A stretch of DNA of 15,478 bases from Desulfuromonadales bacterium (GTDB taxonomy: Bacteria; Desulfobacterota; Desulfuromonadia; Desulfuromonadales; BM103): the NCBI GenBank assembly GCA_030640215.1, contig DAOWJU010000011.1, forward strand, positions 1-15,478, written 5' to 3'. Position numbers and translations under genes: made by a program. Shown here piece by piece: positions 1-8,752 of this stretch (position 1 is the first letter of the stretch; each line of letters starts with the position of its first letter). The notes under the pieces are model-generated. The model had not been told where the DNA came from and searched no databases. It worked only from the letters and a program-made list of their open reading frames with translations.

Positions 1-2624
1 AATTCCTCGAACAGATGGACAAACCCGATGTCGAGAGTATTGAAGGTTTGAGTCCGGCTATCTCCATCGAACAGAAATCCACCTCGAAGAATCCACGTTC
101 AACAGTCGGTACCGTCACCGAAGTCTACGACTATCTCCGCCTGCTCTTTGCCAGGATCGGCCGGGTGCATTGTCCGTCCTGCGGTAAGGAGATCGCTTCG
201 CAGACGGCTGAGCAGATGGTCGAGCGCGTTCTCGCCCTGCCGGAAAAGAGCAAGCTGCTACTGCTGGCGCCGCTGGTTCGGGGCCGTAAAGGAGAATATC
301 GCAAGGAGTTGCGGCAATTACAGGCCGATGGTTTCGTGCGAGTGCGCATCGACGGTAAGATGTACGAGCTGGGCGAAGAGATTGCTCTCGATAAGAATAA
401 GAAGCACACTATCGAAGTAGTCGTAGACCGGCTCGTAGTCAAGGACGGTATTACCAGTCGTCTGGCCGATTCTCTGGAAACAGCCTTACGTCTCGGTGAG
501 GGTCTGGTGCGGGTCGATGTGGTCGGTGGCGAGAGCCAGCTTTTTTCGGAGTGGCATGCTTGTGTGGAGTGTGGCATCTCCTTGCCAGAGATGACGCCGC
601 GGATGTTCTCCTTTAACAACCCGTACGGCGCGTGCCCGGATTGCTCAGGGTTGGGCACCCGCATGTATTTTGATCCCGACCAGGTTGTTCCCAACCGTCA
701 ATTGTCATTGCGGGAAGGCGCAATTGCACCCTGGTCGACCCGGACCGGCTATTACTATCTGCAGGTGATGGAAGCGCTGGCGGATTTTTACCAGTTTGAT
801 ATCCGCACTCCTTTTGCTGAACTGCCAGAGTTTCTGCAAAAAGTGCTGCTGCACGGTTCGGGCAAAGAAGAAGTCAAGTTTTTCTACGATCAGGGCAATC
901 ATCGGCATTTCTATCACAAACCTTTTGAAGGAGTGCTACCGAACCTTGAACGGCGGCTACGCGAGACTGATTCCGATGCGACCCGTGAGAAACTCGAACA
1001 GTTCATGAACATCATGTCCTGCCCAAGCTGTCAGGGTGCGCGGCTCAAGCCGGAGATTCTTTGTGTGCGGATTGCTGGCCGCAATATTCAGGAAGTTTGC
1101 GCTCTGAGCGTTACGGACGCGGAAGCCTTCTTTGCCCAGCTTGAGCTGCCAGCCAAAGAAGCGGAAATTGCCCGGCGCGTTCTCAAGGAGGTTTGTGAAC
1201 GGCTCTCTTTTCTGGTCAATGTCGGCCTCGATTATCTGACCCTTGACCGGACATCCGGTACCCTCTCCGGTGGCGAGAGTCAGCGCATCCGCCTGGCGAC
1301 CCAGATCGGCTCGTCCCTGGTCGGGGTTCTCTACATTCTCGATGAACCTTCCATCGGTCTGCACCAGCGCGATAACCGACGGCTGCTGGAAACCTTGAAA
1401 CGTCTGCGTGATCTGGGCAATACCGTGCTGGTGGTTGAACATGATGAAGAGACGATTCTGGAAGCGGACCATGTTATCGATATGGGACCACGTGCCGGTC
1501 GCCACGGTGGTGAGGTGGTTGCCCAGGGAACACCCTATGAAATTCTCAATCATCCAGACTCGCTGACTGGTGATTATCTCGCCGGTCGTCGGGAAATTCC
1601 CTTGCCGAATGTACGGCGCAAGGCCACGGGTCAGTTGAAGATCAAGGGTGCAACAGCCAACAATCTGAAAAGCGTTGATGTTGAAATCCCGCTGGGGGTC
1701 ATGACCTGTGTCACCGGGGTCTCCGGTTCCGGAAAATCTTCCCTGGTGCTCGATACCCTGCACAAGGCTCTGGCTCAGAGACTCTACCGTTCCCGGGAAC
1801 GGGCAGGTGCGGTGCGTGCTATTGAAGGGCTTGATCAGCTCGATAAGGTGATTGATATTGACCAGTCGCCGATTGGCCGTACGCCACGCTCCAATCCAGC
1901 CACCTATTCTGGCCTCTTTACCGATATCCGCGACCTTTTTGCGCGGCTGCCAGAAGCGAAGATCCGCGGTTACAAACCGGGCCGCTTCTCCTTTAATGTC
2001 AAGGGTGGCCGGTGTGAGGCCTGCCAGGGCGACGGTATTCTGCGCATTGAAATGCACTTTCTGCCCGATGTCTACATCCAGTGTGAAGCGTGCCACGGGG
2101 CTCGCTATAACCGGGAAACGCTGCAGGTCAAGTACAAGGGCAAGACGATCGCCGATGTGCTCGATATGACCGCCAACCAGGCCGTGGAGTTTTTAGCGAA
2201 TATCCCGCGTATCAGGCGAAAGCTGGAAACTTTACGTGATGTTGGCCTCGGCTATATTAAGCTGGGACAGAGTGCCACGACGCTTTCCGGCGGCGAGGCG
2301 CAACGTATCAAGCTGGCCAAGGAGCTCGGTAAGCGTTCCACTGGCCGGACCATCTACATTCTCGACGAGCCGACCACCGGCCTGCATTTCCACGATATCA
2401 GTCGTCTGCTCATTGTCTTGCAGCGCCTGGTCGAGTCAGGTAACAGCGTGGTGATCATCGAACACAATCTGGACGTCATCAAGACTGCTGATCATGTTAT
2501 TGATCTTGGTCCGGAGGGGGGTAGTCGGGGCGGAGAAATTGTTGCCTGTGGAACACCGGAAGAGGTTGCTCGCTGTGCAAAGTCCTACACGGGGCGCTAT
2601 CTGCGCTCTTATCTGAATCTCTGA
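1..2624 (+). CDS. uvrA: UvrA, excinuclease ABC subunit A (5' end outside window)
   Basis: UvrA is the DNA-damage-recognising ATPase of nucleotide excision repair; as a dimer it finds lesions and loads UvrB. The frame is open from base 3 and reads FLEQ before the first in-window Met at 15. Compared with E. coli UvrA from memory, that Met matches about residue 68, so roughly 63 N-terminal residues, including the first Walker A, lie upstream; the whole protein would be about 936 aa. Visible from Met 15 onward: a UvrB-binding-type segment with CPSCG, the first ABC signature LSGGESQR with Walker [11 protein letters not shown], the second Walker [10 protein letters not shown], the zinc-finger segment with two CEAC pairs flanking MHFLPD, the second signature LSGGEAQR, and Walker [11 protein letters not shown]. 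The 3' end is intact with a TGA stop. It is a housekeeping gene with no evident tie to the transport operon downstream. Confidence 0.98.
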   Translation, partial: FLEQMDKPDVESIEGLSPAISIEQKSTSKNPRSTVGTVTEVYDYLRLLFARIGRVHCPSCGKEIASQTAEQMVERVLALPEKSKLLLLAPLVRGRKGEYRKELRQLQADGFVRVRIDGKMYELGEEIALDKNKKHTIEVVVDRLVVKDGITSRLADSLETALRLGEGLVRVDVVGGESQLFSEWHACVECGISLPEMTPRMFSFNNPYGACPDCSGLGTRMYFDPDQVVPNRQLSLREGAIAPWSTRTGYYYLQVMEALADFYQFDIRTPFAELPEFLQKVLLHGSGKEEVKFFYDQGNHRHFYHKPFEGVLPNLERRLRETDSDATREKLEQFMNIMSCPSCQGARLKPEILCVRIAGRNIQEVCALSVTDAEAFFAQLELPAKEAEIARRVLKEVCERLSFLVNVGLDYLTLDRTSGTLSGGESQRIRLATQIGSSLVGVLYILDEPSIGLHQRDNRRLLETLKRLRDLGNTVLVVEHDEETILEADHVIDMGPRAGRHGGEVVAQGTPYEILNHPDSLTGDYLAGRREIPLPNVRRKATGQLKIKGATANNLKSVDVEIPLGVMTCVTGVSGSGKSSLVLDTLHKALAQRLYRSRERAGAVRAIEGLDQLDKVIDIDQSPIGRTPRSNPATYSGLFTDIRDLFARLPEAKIRGYKPGRFSFNVKGGRCEACQGDGILRIEMHFLPDVYIQCEACHGARYNRETLQVKYKGKTIADVLDMTANQAVEFLANIPRIRRKLETLRDVGLGYIKLGQSATTLSGGEAQRIKLAKELGKRSTGRTIYILDEPTTGLHFHDISRLLIVLQRLVESGNSVVIIEHNLDVIKTADHVIDLGPEGGSRGGEIVACGTPEEVARCAKSYTGRYLRSYLNL

Positions 2625-2660
2625 AAAATAAGTAATCACCATCTTTTGCTGATGATGTGA

Positions 2661-2678
2661 ATAGGTACTAATACCTAT
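2661..2678. promoter_or_regulatory. Perfect inverted repeat, possible operator
   Basis: ATAGGTA (2661-2667) and TACCTAT (2672-2678) are exact reverse complements separated by CTAA. The dyad lies 37 bases after the uvrA stop and about 190 bases before the SBP start. The arm length and 4-base spacer are compatible with binding by a dimeric helix-turn-helix regulator. There is no T-run after it on either strand, so a terminator is unlikely. It also overlaps the stop codon of the minus-strand open frame ending at 2675. Function is inferred only from symmetry. Confidence 0.3.
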
Positions 2679-2845
2679 CCACCTTTTGGTATTTCTACGG
2701 ATTTACCAAGGGTCTTTTCTGTGGCAACCTCACTAAACTCAACAAGTCCCTTTCTGCCAACACGGTAGAACGCAGTTATTTTGCCGTCTTCATTTCTTGT
2801 TGTTACCAATACAGTGAGAGTCGTGAGGGCACAGTCATTAGTGAT
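2675..2845 (-). other. Minus-strand protein-like open frame, possible gene remnant
   Basis: On the minus strand a frame runs from just after a TGA (2846-2848) to a TAG at 2675-2677. It has 56 sense codons and no ATG. The last 44 codons, from a possible TTG start at 2809, give a charged, soluble-looking peptide containing TTRNEDGKITAFYRVGRKG and ending in VEIPKGG. It uses AT-rich codons such as AGA, AAT and ATA, unlike the flanking genes. No Shine-Dalgarno precedes the TTG. A minus-strand ATG at 2838 lies in another frame and stops after 11 codons, so a frameshift could have disconnected a start. The + strand is also open in the matching register, so chance is possible. I do not recognise the family. 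Confidence 0.25.
2683..2720 (+). terminator. Weak hairpin, possible uvrA terminator
   Basis: Bases 2683-2691 can pair with 2704-2712 (nine pairs including two G-U) around a 12-base loop, followed by the T-rich stretch TCTTTTCT. The position, about 60 bases after the uvrA stop, suits a transcript end. The stem is weak and the loop large, so it may be chance. Confidence 0.25.
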
Positions 2846-2869
2846 TCAATTCTGAAAGGAGAAAGCGTG

Positions 2870-4429
2870 ATGTCAAAAAGAATAGGTCTGGTTTCAGTTT
2901 TTCTCGCTGCAATTGCCGTTTCTAGTCTGCTCTTCGTTTCCCCAAGTTTTGCTGAAGTGGTTCTGAAGATAGGAACCCTGAGCAACGATGCCAACCAGTT
3001 GGATCCACATGTTTCTACAAAATCTCAAGATAAGATTCTTTTTCCCTGGGTTTTCAACGGTCTGGTTCGGTTTGCGCCGGGCAGTGCCGATCTGAGTAAA
3101 ATTGAAGCAGATCTGGCAGAAAGCTGGAAGAGCAGCGCAGACGGTCTGACCTGGACTTTCAGGCTGCGTAAGGGCGTTCAGTTCCATTCCGGCTACGGTG
3201 AGTTGACTGCAGATGATGTGGTCTTTTCGTTGAATCGTGCGAGCAAGAAAGAGACCTCTACCGCCTACAAGGGCTACGCGGACTTTGCCAGTGTAAGCGC
3301 CCCTGACAAATACACCGTCAAGATCGTGTTGACCAAGCCGATACCTTCTCTTCTCGGCATGGTGACGAACTACCATGGTGGCTATATTGTCAGTAAAAAA
3401 GCTGTTGAGAAGCTGGGCGACAACTTCAAAACCAACCCCATCGGCACCGGCCCCTTCGCTTTCTCCGAGTATCAATCCAAGCGGCAGGTTACTCTGGTTG
3501 CGAACAAAGATTACTTCCGTGGTGCCCCCAAAATTGACAAAATCATCTATCGCTACCTGCCCGACGAAGCGAGTCGTGAGCTTGCTTTTAAGAATGGCGA
3601 GCTTGATTTGATCTATGGCACTCGTGAGCAACGTTGGGTTGAGCGTATCCGTAAGGACAAGGGTGTAAAAGTCGACATTATCGGTCTTGGTGAGCTGCGG
3701 ACCCTGCACATGAACATCACCAAAGGGCCGCTTAAAGATATCCGTGTTCGTCAAGCGATTTCTCATGCCGTTAATCGTGATGAGATGGTCGCCTTTGTCG
3801 GTCAGGATGTCGCTCAACGCTCGATTTCTGTTGTTCCTCTGGGTTATCTTGGGAACACTTCTGACGTTCCACTATACAAACATGATCTGGCCAAGGCAAA
3901 AGCTCTCCTGAAGGAAGCAGGCTATCCAGATGGAGTCACTCTCAAGGTCATCATTACCAAAGTAGCTTCACTGCGCGTGCCGATGGAAATTCTGCAGGCA
4001 CAACTTCGCAAAGCCGGTATCATCCTTGATCTGGAAGTGGTCGAACATTCTGCTTTCCACAAACTGATCCGGCAGGATGCCAGTCCCCTGGTTCTCTACG
4101 GGGCAGCTCGTTTTCCGGTTGCGGATTCCTACCTGACTCAGTTCTATCTTTCCGATAGCACCGTCGGCACCCCGACAGCCATTACCAACTTCAGCCATTG
4201 TGATGCTGCCGACGCCGAAATCACTGCTGCCCGTTCTGAAGCAGACCAGACCAAACAGCTGGCGCTTTGGAAAACGGCTCAGCAGAAAGTTCTGACACAG
4301 ACCTGCAGTGTGCCGATTTTCGAGCAGCTGATTGTCTGGGCACGTACGACAAAGCTGGATTATGGCTTTGAAATGAAGAACTCACTCAGTAATGGTCCAA
4401 TCCTCAACGAAATGACCACATTGAAGTAA
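2870..4429 (+). CDS. Periplasmic substrate-binding protein, SBP family 5 (DppA/OppA type)
   Basis: This is the soluble periplasmic receptor that would capture the solute and deliver it to the permease pair encoded downstream. The ATG at 2870 is chosen because AAAGGAGA (2855-2862) lies 8 bases upstream; the GTG directly before it (2867) would sit too close. Residues 1-28 form a Sec signal peptide (basic MSKR, hydrophobic core, SFA before Glu29) with no lipobox Cys, which implies a free periplasmic protein. Family hallmarks include LDPH, FNGLVRF, TADDVVFSLNRA, PIGTGPF, the segment DIRVRQAISHAVNRDEM and LLKEAGYPDG. About 519 aa is normal for the family. A full-length paralogue lies at 12796-14391. 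The ligand is unknown; the oxidases downstream suggest an amino-acid derivative and not a general peptide. Confidence 0.93.
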   Translation: MSKRIGLVSVFLAAIAVSSLLFVSPSFAEVVLKIGTLSNDANQLDPHVSTKSQDKILFPWVFNGLVRFAPGSADLSKIEADLAESWKSSADGLTWTFRLRKGVQFHSGYGELTADDVVFSLNRASKKETSTAYKGYADFASVSAPDKYTVKIVLTKPIPSLLGMVTNYHGGYIVSKKAVEKLGDNFKTNPIGTGPFAFSEYQSKRQVTLVANKDYFRGAPKIDKIIYRYLPDEASRELAFKNGELDLIYGTREQRWVERIRKDKGVKVDIIGLGELRTLHMNITKGPLKDIRVRQAISHAVNRDEMVAFVGQDVAQRSISVVPLGYLGNTSDVPLYKHDLAKAKALLKEAGYPDGVTLKVIITKVASLRVPMEILQAQLRKAGIILDLEVVEHSAFHKLIRQDASPLVLYGAARFPVADSYLTQFYLSDSTVGTPTAITNFSHCDAADAEITAARSEADQTKQLALWKTAQQKVLTQTCSVPIFEQLIVWARTTKLDYGFEMKNSLSNGPILNEMTTLK

Positions 4430-4445
4430 CTTTAAAAGCAGCAAC

Positions 4446-4487
4446 AGCGGTTTCCGGGAGGGTTGAAACGCCGTTCCGGAAACCGCT
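4446..4487 (+). terminator. Strong stem-loop between SBP and permease genes
   Basis: AGCGGTTTCCGG (4446-4457) pairs perfectly with CCGGAAACCGCT (4476-4487) around an 18-base loop, followed by the T/C-rich TTACCTTTTCC. It starts 16 bases after the SBP stop and ends 43 bases before the permease start. Such hairpins commonly give partial termination or protect the upstream mRNA from 3' decay, so that the binding protein is made in excess over the membrane subunits. The T-run is poor, which favours a leaky terminator or stabiliser over a full stop. Confidence 0.65.
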
Positions 4488-4530
4488 TACCTTTTCCAGA
4501 ATGTAGCAGAGTTGGGTACAAGGAGCATCC

Positions 4531-5472
4531 ATGCTGAAATATGTTCTCAAACGTCTGGCGATGGCGATCCCGATCTTAATCGCGGTGCTGACGCTGGTTT
4601 TTGTTATCATTCGGATCGTTCCCGGCGACCCGGCAATGGTGGTTCTCGGTGATCAGGCCTCGGCGGAAGCTCTTGCCGCACTGCGGACTAAAATGGGCCT
4701 GGATGTTCCCCTGATCCAACAGTATTTCACCTTCTTATTCGGCGCCTTTCGTGGTGATTTAGGGGCCTCTCTGCTCAGTGGTAGACCGGTCTTGAGTGAA
4801 GTCATGACGGTTCTCCCTTATACCATCGATCTGACGATTGCCGGTGTCGTGATCGGTATTGTTTTTGGCGTGCCGCTTGGTGTTCTGACGGCTGTCTATC
4901 GTAACTCCGTGACTGATTATATCATCAGGGTCTTTTCACTTTTCGGCCTTTCTTTTCCGGCGTTTTACTCGGCGATCCTGCTGATCCTGATTTTTTCTAT
5001 CCAGTTCAATCTCTTTCCCGTTATCAGTGACCCCGATCTCAGCAATTATGGTGAGCGTATGAATCACCTGGTTTTGCCGGCAGTCAATCTCGGGCTGATC
5101 ATGGTCGCCTATATTACCCGCTCAACGCGTTCTTCAATGCTGGAAGTGCTGCGTGAAGACTATGTCCGCACCGCCAAAGCCAAAGGAGTGCCGCGGTTTG
5201 TCGTCATCACCCGGCATGCCTTGAAAAATGCCCTGATCCCAATTGTGACCGTCATCGGTCTTTATCTCGGGGTACTGATCGGTAATTCAGTGCTTACGGA
5301 GATTGTTTTTAATCGACCTGGCCTCGGCAAGTTAATTCTGGATGCCTTGAGTGAGCGTGACTATACGCTGCTGCAGGGGGTCATGGTTATCTATGCTTTC
5401 ATTATCGTGATCGTGAACCTGATTACCGACTTAACCTACGGTTTTGTTGATCCAAGGGTGAAACATCAATGA
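4531..5472 (+). CDS. Peptide-type ABC transporter permease, DppB/OppB family
   Basis: This is one of the two inner-membrane subunits forming the translocation pore. AAGGAG at 4520-4525 precedes the ATG with 5-base spacing. The start MLKYVLKRLAMAIPILIAV and the early IIRIVPGDPA are hallmarks of the DppB/OppB family, as is the 313-aa length. Hydrophobic segments suggest about six transmembrane helices. The cytoplasmic EAA-type coupling loop lies at about residues 210-240 (DYVRTAKAKG, then HALKNALIPI). The end, YGFVDPRVKHQ, is typical. The stop overlaps the next gene's start by four bases (ATGA), consistent with translational coupling of the two permeases. Substrate class cannot be told from this subunit. 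Confidence 0.95.
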   Translation: MLKYVLKRLAMAIPILIAVLTLVFVIIRIVPGDPAMVVLGDQASAEALAALRTKMGLDVPLIQQYFTFLFGAFRGDLGASLLSGRPVLSEVMTVLPYTIDLTIAGVVIGIVFGVPLGVLTAVYRNSVTDYIIRVFSLFGLSFPAFYSAILLILIFSIQFNLFPVISDPDLSNYGERMNHLVLPAVNLGLIMVAYITRSTRSSMLEVLREDYVRTAKAKGVPRFVVITRHALKNALIPIVTVIGLYLGVLIGNSVLTEIVFNRPGLGKLILDALSERDYTLLQGVMVIYAFIIVIVNLITDLTYGFVDPRVKHQ

Positions 5473-6341
5473 GCCTCTTTCCAAAAGCCGGCGGCCTGCG
5501 CCGTACGATCAGAGACACTATCCGGGTTTTTAATCGCAATAAAACCTCCTGGGCAGGCTTGGTCCTCTTGCTCTTTATGGTTTCCTTAGCAGTACTCGCA
5601 CCATGGATTTCGCCATACGATCCAATTGATCAAAACATTCTCGAGCGCCTTAGCCCGGCGTCTGCAGAACACCTGCTGGGCACGGACCACTTTGGCCGGG
5701 ATATCCTTTCGCGGATTCTCTGGGGAGCACGTATCTCCCTTTCCGTTGGCACTATTTCTGTGCTGATGGGAATGGCGGTAGGCACGGTTCTAGGGATTCT
5801 TGCGGGTTATAAAGGCAAATACTGGGACTATATGATCATGGGCGTCATGGATGTGTTCATGGCGATCCCCACCTTGCTGATGGGGCTGATGGTGGTTGCG
5901 GTGCTCGGCCCCAACCTGGTTAATCTGACCATTGCCATAGCTCTGACAGTTGCCCCACGTTTCGCCCGCATCGCCCGGGCGCCGACTATCTCTATAAAGA
6001 ATCGTGATTTTGTCGAAGCGGGCCGGGCGATGGGTTTTTCCGATCTGCGGATCATGGCGGGACATATTTTCCCAAATATTCTCGGAGAGCTCATTGTCAT
6101 GGGTTCGCTCTGGATTGCAACGGCGGTCAGAATTGAAGCCTCGCTCAGCTTTATCGGTTTGGGAGTCAAACCACCGACGCCGACCTGGGGTGGGATGATC
6201 CGCGAAGGCTTTCAGAATATTCTTTCTGATCCCTGGATCTCGATTTATCCGGGTATTTTTATTCTGATTACCGTTCTCGCCTTCAATATGCTTGGCGACG
6301 GGCTGAGAGATGCCATCGACCCCAAGCTCAGAAATTCTTAA
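5469..6341 (+). CDS. Peptide-type ABC transporter permease, DppC/OppC family
   Basis: This is the second inner-membrane subunit, partner of the product of 4531-5472. The N-terminal cytoplasmic stretch and first helix lead into WISPYDPIDQN and LLGTDHFGRDILSRILWGARISL, the classic DppC/OppC signature. The EAA coupling loop begins near residue 180 (DFVEAGRAMG) and continues to HIFPNILGELIV. The segment SFIGLGVKPPTPTWG and the end DGLRDAIDPKLR are also typical. At 290 aa the length is normal. The ATG overlaps the upstream stop by four bases. The gene ends a few bases before the first ATPase gene, and its stop sits inside that gene's ribosome binding site (TTAAGGA). Confidence 0.95.
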   Translation: MSLFPKAGGLRRTIRDTIRVFNRNKTSWAGLVLLLFMVSLAVLAPWISPYDPIDQNILERLSPASAEHLLGTDHFGRDILSRILWGARISLSVGTISVLMGMAVGTVLGILAGYKGKYWDYMIMGVMDVFMAIPTLLMGLMVVAVLGPNLVNLTIAIALTVAPRFARIARAPTISIKNRDFVEAGRAMGFSDLRIMAGHIFPNILGELIVMGSLWIATAVRIEASLSFIGLGVKPPTPTWGGMIREGFQNILSDPWISIYPGIFILITVLAFNMLGDGLRDAIDPKLRNS

Positions 6342-6353
6342 GGACCTATGGTT

Positions 6354-7361
6354 ATGGAAGAAAAGCTTCTTGTTGTCGAGAATCTGACAACCTCATTCCA
6401 TTTGCAAAACGGCTGGTTCTCGGCCATTGAGGATCTATCTTTTACCCTCAGTAGCAATGAGACTCTGGCCCTGGTGGGAGAGTCCGGTTGCGGCAAGAGT
6501 GTCACTGCTTACAGCATTATGAACCTCCTGCCCAAGCCTGGCTCCCGGATCGACCGTGGCAGTGTTTTGTTTCACGGAAAGGACCTGGTCGGGTTGCCGG
6601 AGGCAGAAATGCGCTCCCTGCGCGGCAGTAAGCTGGCCATGATTTTTCAGGAGCCGATGACCTCTCTGAACCCTGCACTGACTGTCGGACAACAGATTGC
6701 AGAGGTCCTTTACTATCATAATGGTACGAGTAAAAAAGAGGCTTTAAAGGGAGCACTAGAACTTCTTGATCAGGTCAAAATTCCTGCTGCCGCGACTCGT
6801 TTGAATGATTATCCTCATCATCTCTCGGGTGGTATGCGTCAGCGCGTCATGATCGCCATGGCTCTGGCCGGGCGACCGGAAATCATGCTGGCCGATGAAC
6901 CGACAACGGCTCTGGATGTCACCATTCAGGCGCAGGTGCTGGCGTTGCTTGACGACCTCAAGCGGGAGTTGAAGATGTCGATGATCTTCATCACCCATGA
7001 TATGGGGGTGGTCGCCAGAGTCGCGGATCGGGTGGCGGTCATGTATGGCGGTTACCTCGCCGAAGTGGCCCCGGTGGAAAATCTTTTCGCCAACCCTGTA
7101 CACCCTTACACGGAAGCTTTACTGAAATCAGTGCCAAGGCTCGATCGGGACATCAATGATCTGAATCCGATCCCGGGGCTGGTGCCGTCAATCGATCGCA
7201 TGCCAAAAGGCTGCCGATTCGCGGAAAGATGTGAACACAAAATAGATGTCTGTGAACAACAAATGCCTGACCTGACATCCATCAGTGATGCTGGCAACCA
7301 CAGTGTCCGTTGCTGGGTGCGTGGCGCACAGGCGACTTCAAACGGGGAATCCCAAGCATGA
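6354..7361 (+). CDS. Peptide-type ABC transporter ATPase, DppD/OppD family
   Basis: This is one of the two nucleotide-binding subunits that power import. The ATG at 6354 is preferred because AAGGA (6340-6344) lies 9 bases upstream; the in-frame ATG at 6348 would leave only 3 bases but cannot be excluded. Visible are Walker A GESGCGKS (residues 42-49), Q-loop [12 protein letters not shown], signature LSGGM from residue 157, Walker B ending D181-E182 in [10 protein letters not shown], and H-loop FITHDMG. The C-terminal extension has [11 protein letters not shown] (oligo_HPY domain) and the cysteine pattern [14 protein letters not shown] plus a later Cys. This pattern is known in OppD/DppD-type ATPases, and in some members it binds an iron-sulfur cluster. 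The stop overlaps the next start by four bases. Confidence 0.95.
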   Translation: MEEKLLVVENLTTSFHLQNGWFSAIEDLSFTLSSNETLALVGESGCGKSVTAYSIMNLLPKPGSRIDRGSVLFHGKDLVGLPEAEMRSLRGSKLAMIFQEPMTSLNPALTVGQQIAEVLYYHNGTSKKEALKGALELLDQVKIPAAATRLNDYPHHLSGGMRQRVMIAMALAGRPEIMLADEPTTALDVTIQAQVLALLDDLKRELKMSMIFITHDMGVVARVADRVAVMYGGYLAEVAPVENLFANPVHPYTEALLKSVPRLDRDINDLNPIPGLVPSIDRMPKGCRFAERCEHKIDVCEQQMPDLTSISDAGNHSVRCWVRGAQATSNGESQA

Positions 7362-8338
7362 GTAAAGAGCTTCTCAAAGTTGAAGGATTGCAAACCTTTT
7401 TCACGATCAAAAAGGGTTTTCCGAATCCTGTTACCCATACCGTAAGAGCTGTTGATGAGATCAGCTTTCATATCAACCGGGGAGAATCCTTTGGCCTGGT
7501 CGGTGAATCCGGATGTGGAAAATCGACAGCAGGTCGAAGTATCCTGCGCCTGGTCGAACCTCATGGCGGGCAGGTCCATTTGTCCGGGCAGGATGTGCTG
7601 GCTATGGATAAGGACCAGCTGCGTGAGATGCGCCGTAAGATGCAGATCATTTTTCAGGATCCCTATTCGGCACTGAACCCGCGCCAGACAATCGGAAAAA
7701 TTCTCGCCGAACCATTGCATGTTCATCGTCTCGGCACCAAGGGCGAGATCCGTGATCGGGTTTTCGCTCTGCTCAAGGAGGTCGGGTTGCCGCCGGAAGC
7801 CGCCAACAAATACCCCCATGAATTCAGTGGTGGGCAGAAGCAGCGGGTCGGTATCGCTCGGGCGCTGCTCTTTGAGCCAGAGCTGATTATCGCCGATGAG
7901 CCGGTGTCGGCGCTGGATGTTTCCATCCAGTCGCAGGTACTGGCGTTGATGCAAGGGCTGCAGGAAACGCATAATCTGAGTTTTCTTTTCATTTCTCACG
8001 ATCTGGCTGTGGTGCGTTATTTCTGCAGCAGAGTAGCCGTCATGTATCTCGGCAAGATTGTCGAACAGGGCCCTGTGAAGCAGGTGTTTGATGAACCGTT
8101 ACACCCTTACACCAAGGTTCTGCGTGGTGCCTCGCCAATCCCCGATCCGACCCTGAGTAAAAAAATGCTACGTATGGAGGGGGAAGTCCCATCGCCTCTG
8201 GATCCACCGACGGGGTGTCATTTTCATCCCCGCTGCCCAGATGTGATGGAGGTCTGTAAAAATCAATATCCCTCCGCGATTTCTGTGGATTCGGAAAGAA
8301 CCGTTGCCTGTCACCTGTATAGTCAAAAACAAGGTTAA
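7358..8338 (+). CDS. Peptide-type ABC transporter ATPase, DppF/OppF family
   Basis: This is the second nucleotide-binding subunit; it would pair with the product of 6354-7361 beneath the permease dimer. The ATG at 7358 overlaps the upstream stop (ATGA). A longer frame back to 7310 is open, but it only re-reads the end of the previous gene, and GGGGA (7344-7348) suits 7358. Visible are Walker [10 protein letters not shown] (residues 49-57), Q-loop [16 protein letters not shown], the variant signature FSGGQ (156-160, usual for DppF/OppF), Walker B ending D180-E181 in ADEPVSALD, and H-loop FISHDLA. The C-terminus has [10 protein letters not shown] and the four-Cys pattern [14 protein letters not shown] plus a final Cys. 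At 326 aa it is full length. Confidence 0.95.
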   Translation: MSKELLKVEGLQTFFTIKKGFPNPVTHTVRAVDEISFHINRGESFGLVGESGCGKSTAGRSILRLVEPHGGQVHLSGQDVLAMDKDQLREMRRKMQIIFQDPYSALNPRQTIGKILAEPLHVHRLGTKGEIRDRVFALLKEVGLPPEAANKYPHEFSGGQKQRVGIARALLFEPELIIADEPVSALDVSIQSQVLALMQGLQETHNLSFLFISHDLAVVRYFCSRVAVMYLGKIVEQGPVKQVFDEPLHPYTKVLRGASPIPDPTLSKKMLRMEGEVPSPLDPPTGCHFHPRCPDVMEVCKNQYPSAISVDSERTVACHLYSQKQG

Positions 8339-8356
8339 ACTTAAGAAGGAAAACCG

Positions 8357-8704
8357 ATGCAGATTACCCGCTACCAGACCACGGACCGGATGAGTCGAGT
8401 GGTTGTCCATGGTGAGACCATCTACCTCTGTGGTCAAGTCGCCAAGGATGATACCGCCGATATTAAAGGTCAGACCGCGACCACCCTGGAAAAGATTGAA
8501 GAGCTGCTGCGTTCTGTCAATTCTGACAAAACCCGTTTGCTGTCGGTGACCATTTACTTAGCCGATATGGCCCTGTTCAAAGAGATGAACGAAGTATGGG
8601 ATGCCTGGGTGACGCCTGGAGAGCCCCCAGCTCGTGCCTGTGTGCAGGCCAGCATGGCACGCCCGGAACTTTTGGTAGAAATGTCGGTCATTGCCGCCCT
8701 TTAG
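8357..8704 (+). CDS. Rid (YjgF/YER057c/UK114) family protein, probable imine deaminase
   Basis: Rid proteins are small trimeric enzymes that hydrolyse reactive enamine/imine intermediates to ketoacids and ammonia. Here the likely source is the amino-compound oxidases encoded directly downstream. AGAAGGAAAA precedes the ATG. The 115-aa protein keeps the family core: HGETIYLCGQVAKD near the N-terminus, the substrate-carboxylate arginine R93 in the R-x-C context (PARACVQA, Cys95), and E108 in LLVEMSVIAA. The position usually Ser in RidA (TSGQ) is Cys25 here (LCGQ), and the RidA active-site Tyr region is replaced by RMSRVVVHG. It therefore belongs to one of the non-RidA Rid subgroups, which commonly sit beside FAD-dependent amino-acid oxidases. 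The gap to the ATPase gene is 18 bases. Confidence 0.9.
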   Translation: MQITRYQTTDRMSRVVVHGETIYLCGQVAKDDTADIKGQTATTLEKIEELLRSVNSDKTRLLSVTIYLADMALFKEMNEVWDAWVTPGEPPARACVQASMARPELLVEMSVIAAL

Positions 8705-8752
8705 CGAAACAAAACCTGGAGAAAGTCAGGCCGGGTTAGTGGAATCACGATT

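Larger units (their letters stand above)
2625..2869. other. Intergenic region between uvrA and the SBP gene
   Basis: This 245-base spacer probably holds the end of the uvrA transcript and the promoter of the transport operon. It is more AT-rich than the flanking genes. I see a perfect inverted repeat (2661-2678), a weak hairpin followed by a T-rich stretch (2683-2720), a minus-strand open frame with protein-like composition (2675-2845), and a good ribosome binding site AAAGGAGA at 2855-2862. I could not settle on a convincing sigma-70 or sigma-54 promoter. Confidence 0.6.

Noticed and set aside
957..2096. Long minus-strand open frame (379 codons) inside uvrA
   Set aside because: It lies entirely opposite conserved UvrA motifs, has no recognisable domain and is a complementary-frame shadow of a GC-biased gene.
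2827..2841. Possible sigma-54 promoter (GGCAC-like -24 element) before the first SBP
   Set aside because: The matching -12 position reads TTAG where TTGC is expected, and it would leave almost no leader before the start codon.
2894..3817. Minus-strand open frame of 307 codons opposite the first SBP gene
   Set aside because: The + strand encodes clear family-5 SBP motifs here; the opposite frame has no protein-family features.
7310..7357. N-terminal extension of the DppF-like ATPase
   Set aside because: It overlaps the end of the DppD-like gene; the ATGA junction at 7358 is the normal start for this family.
7106..7999. Minus-strand open frame of 297 codons across the two ATPase genes
   Set aside because: It spans the ATPase gene junction and mirrors conserved Walker/signature DNA; it is a shadow frame.
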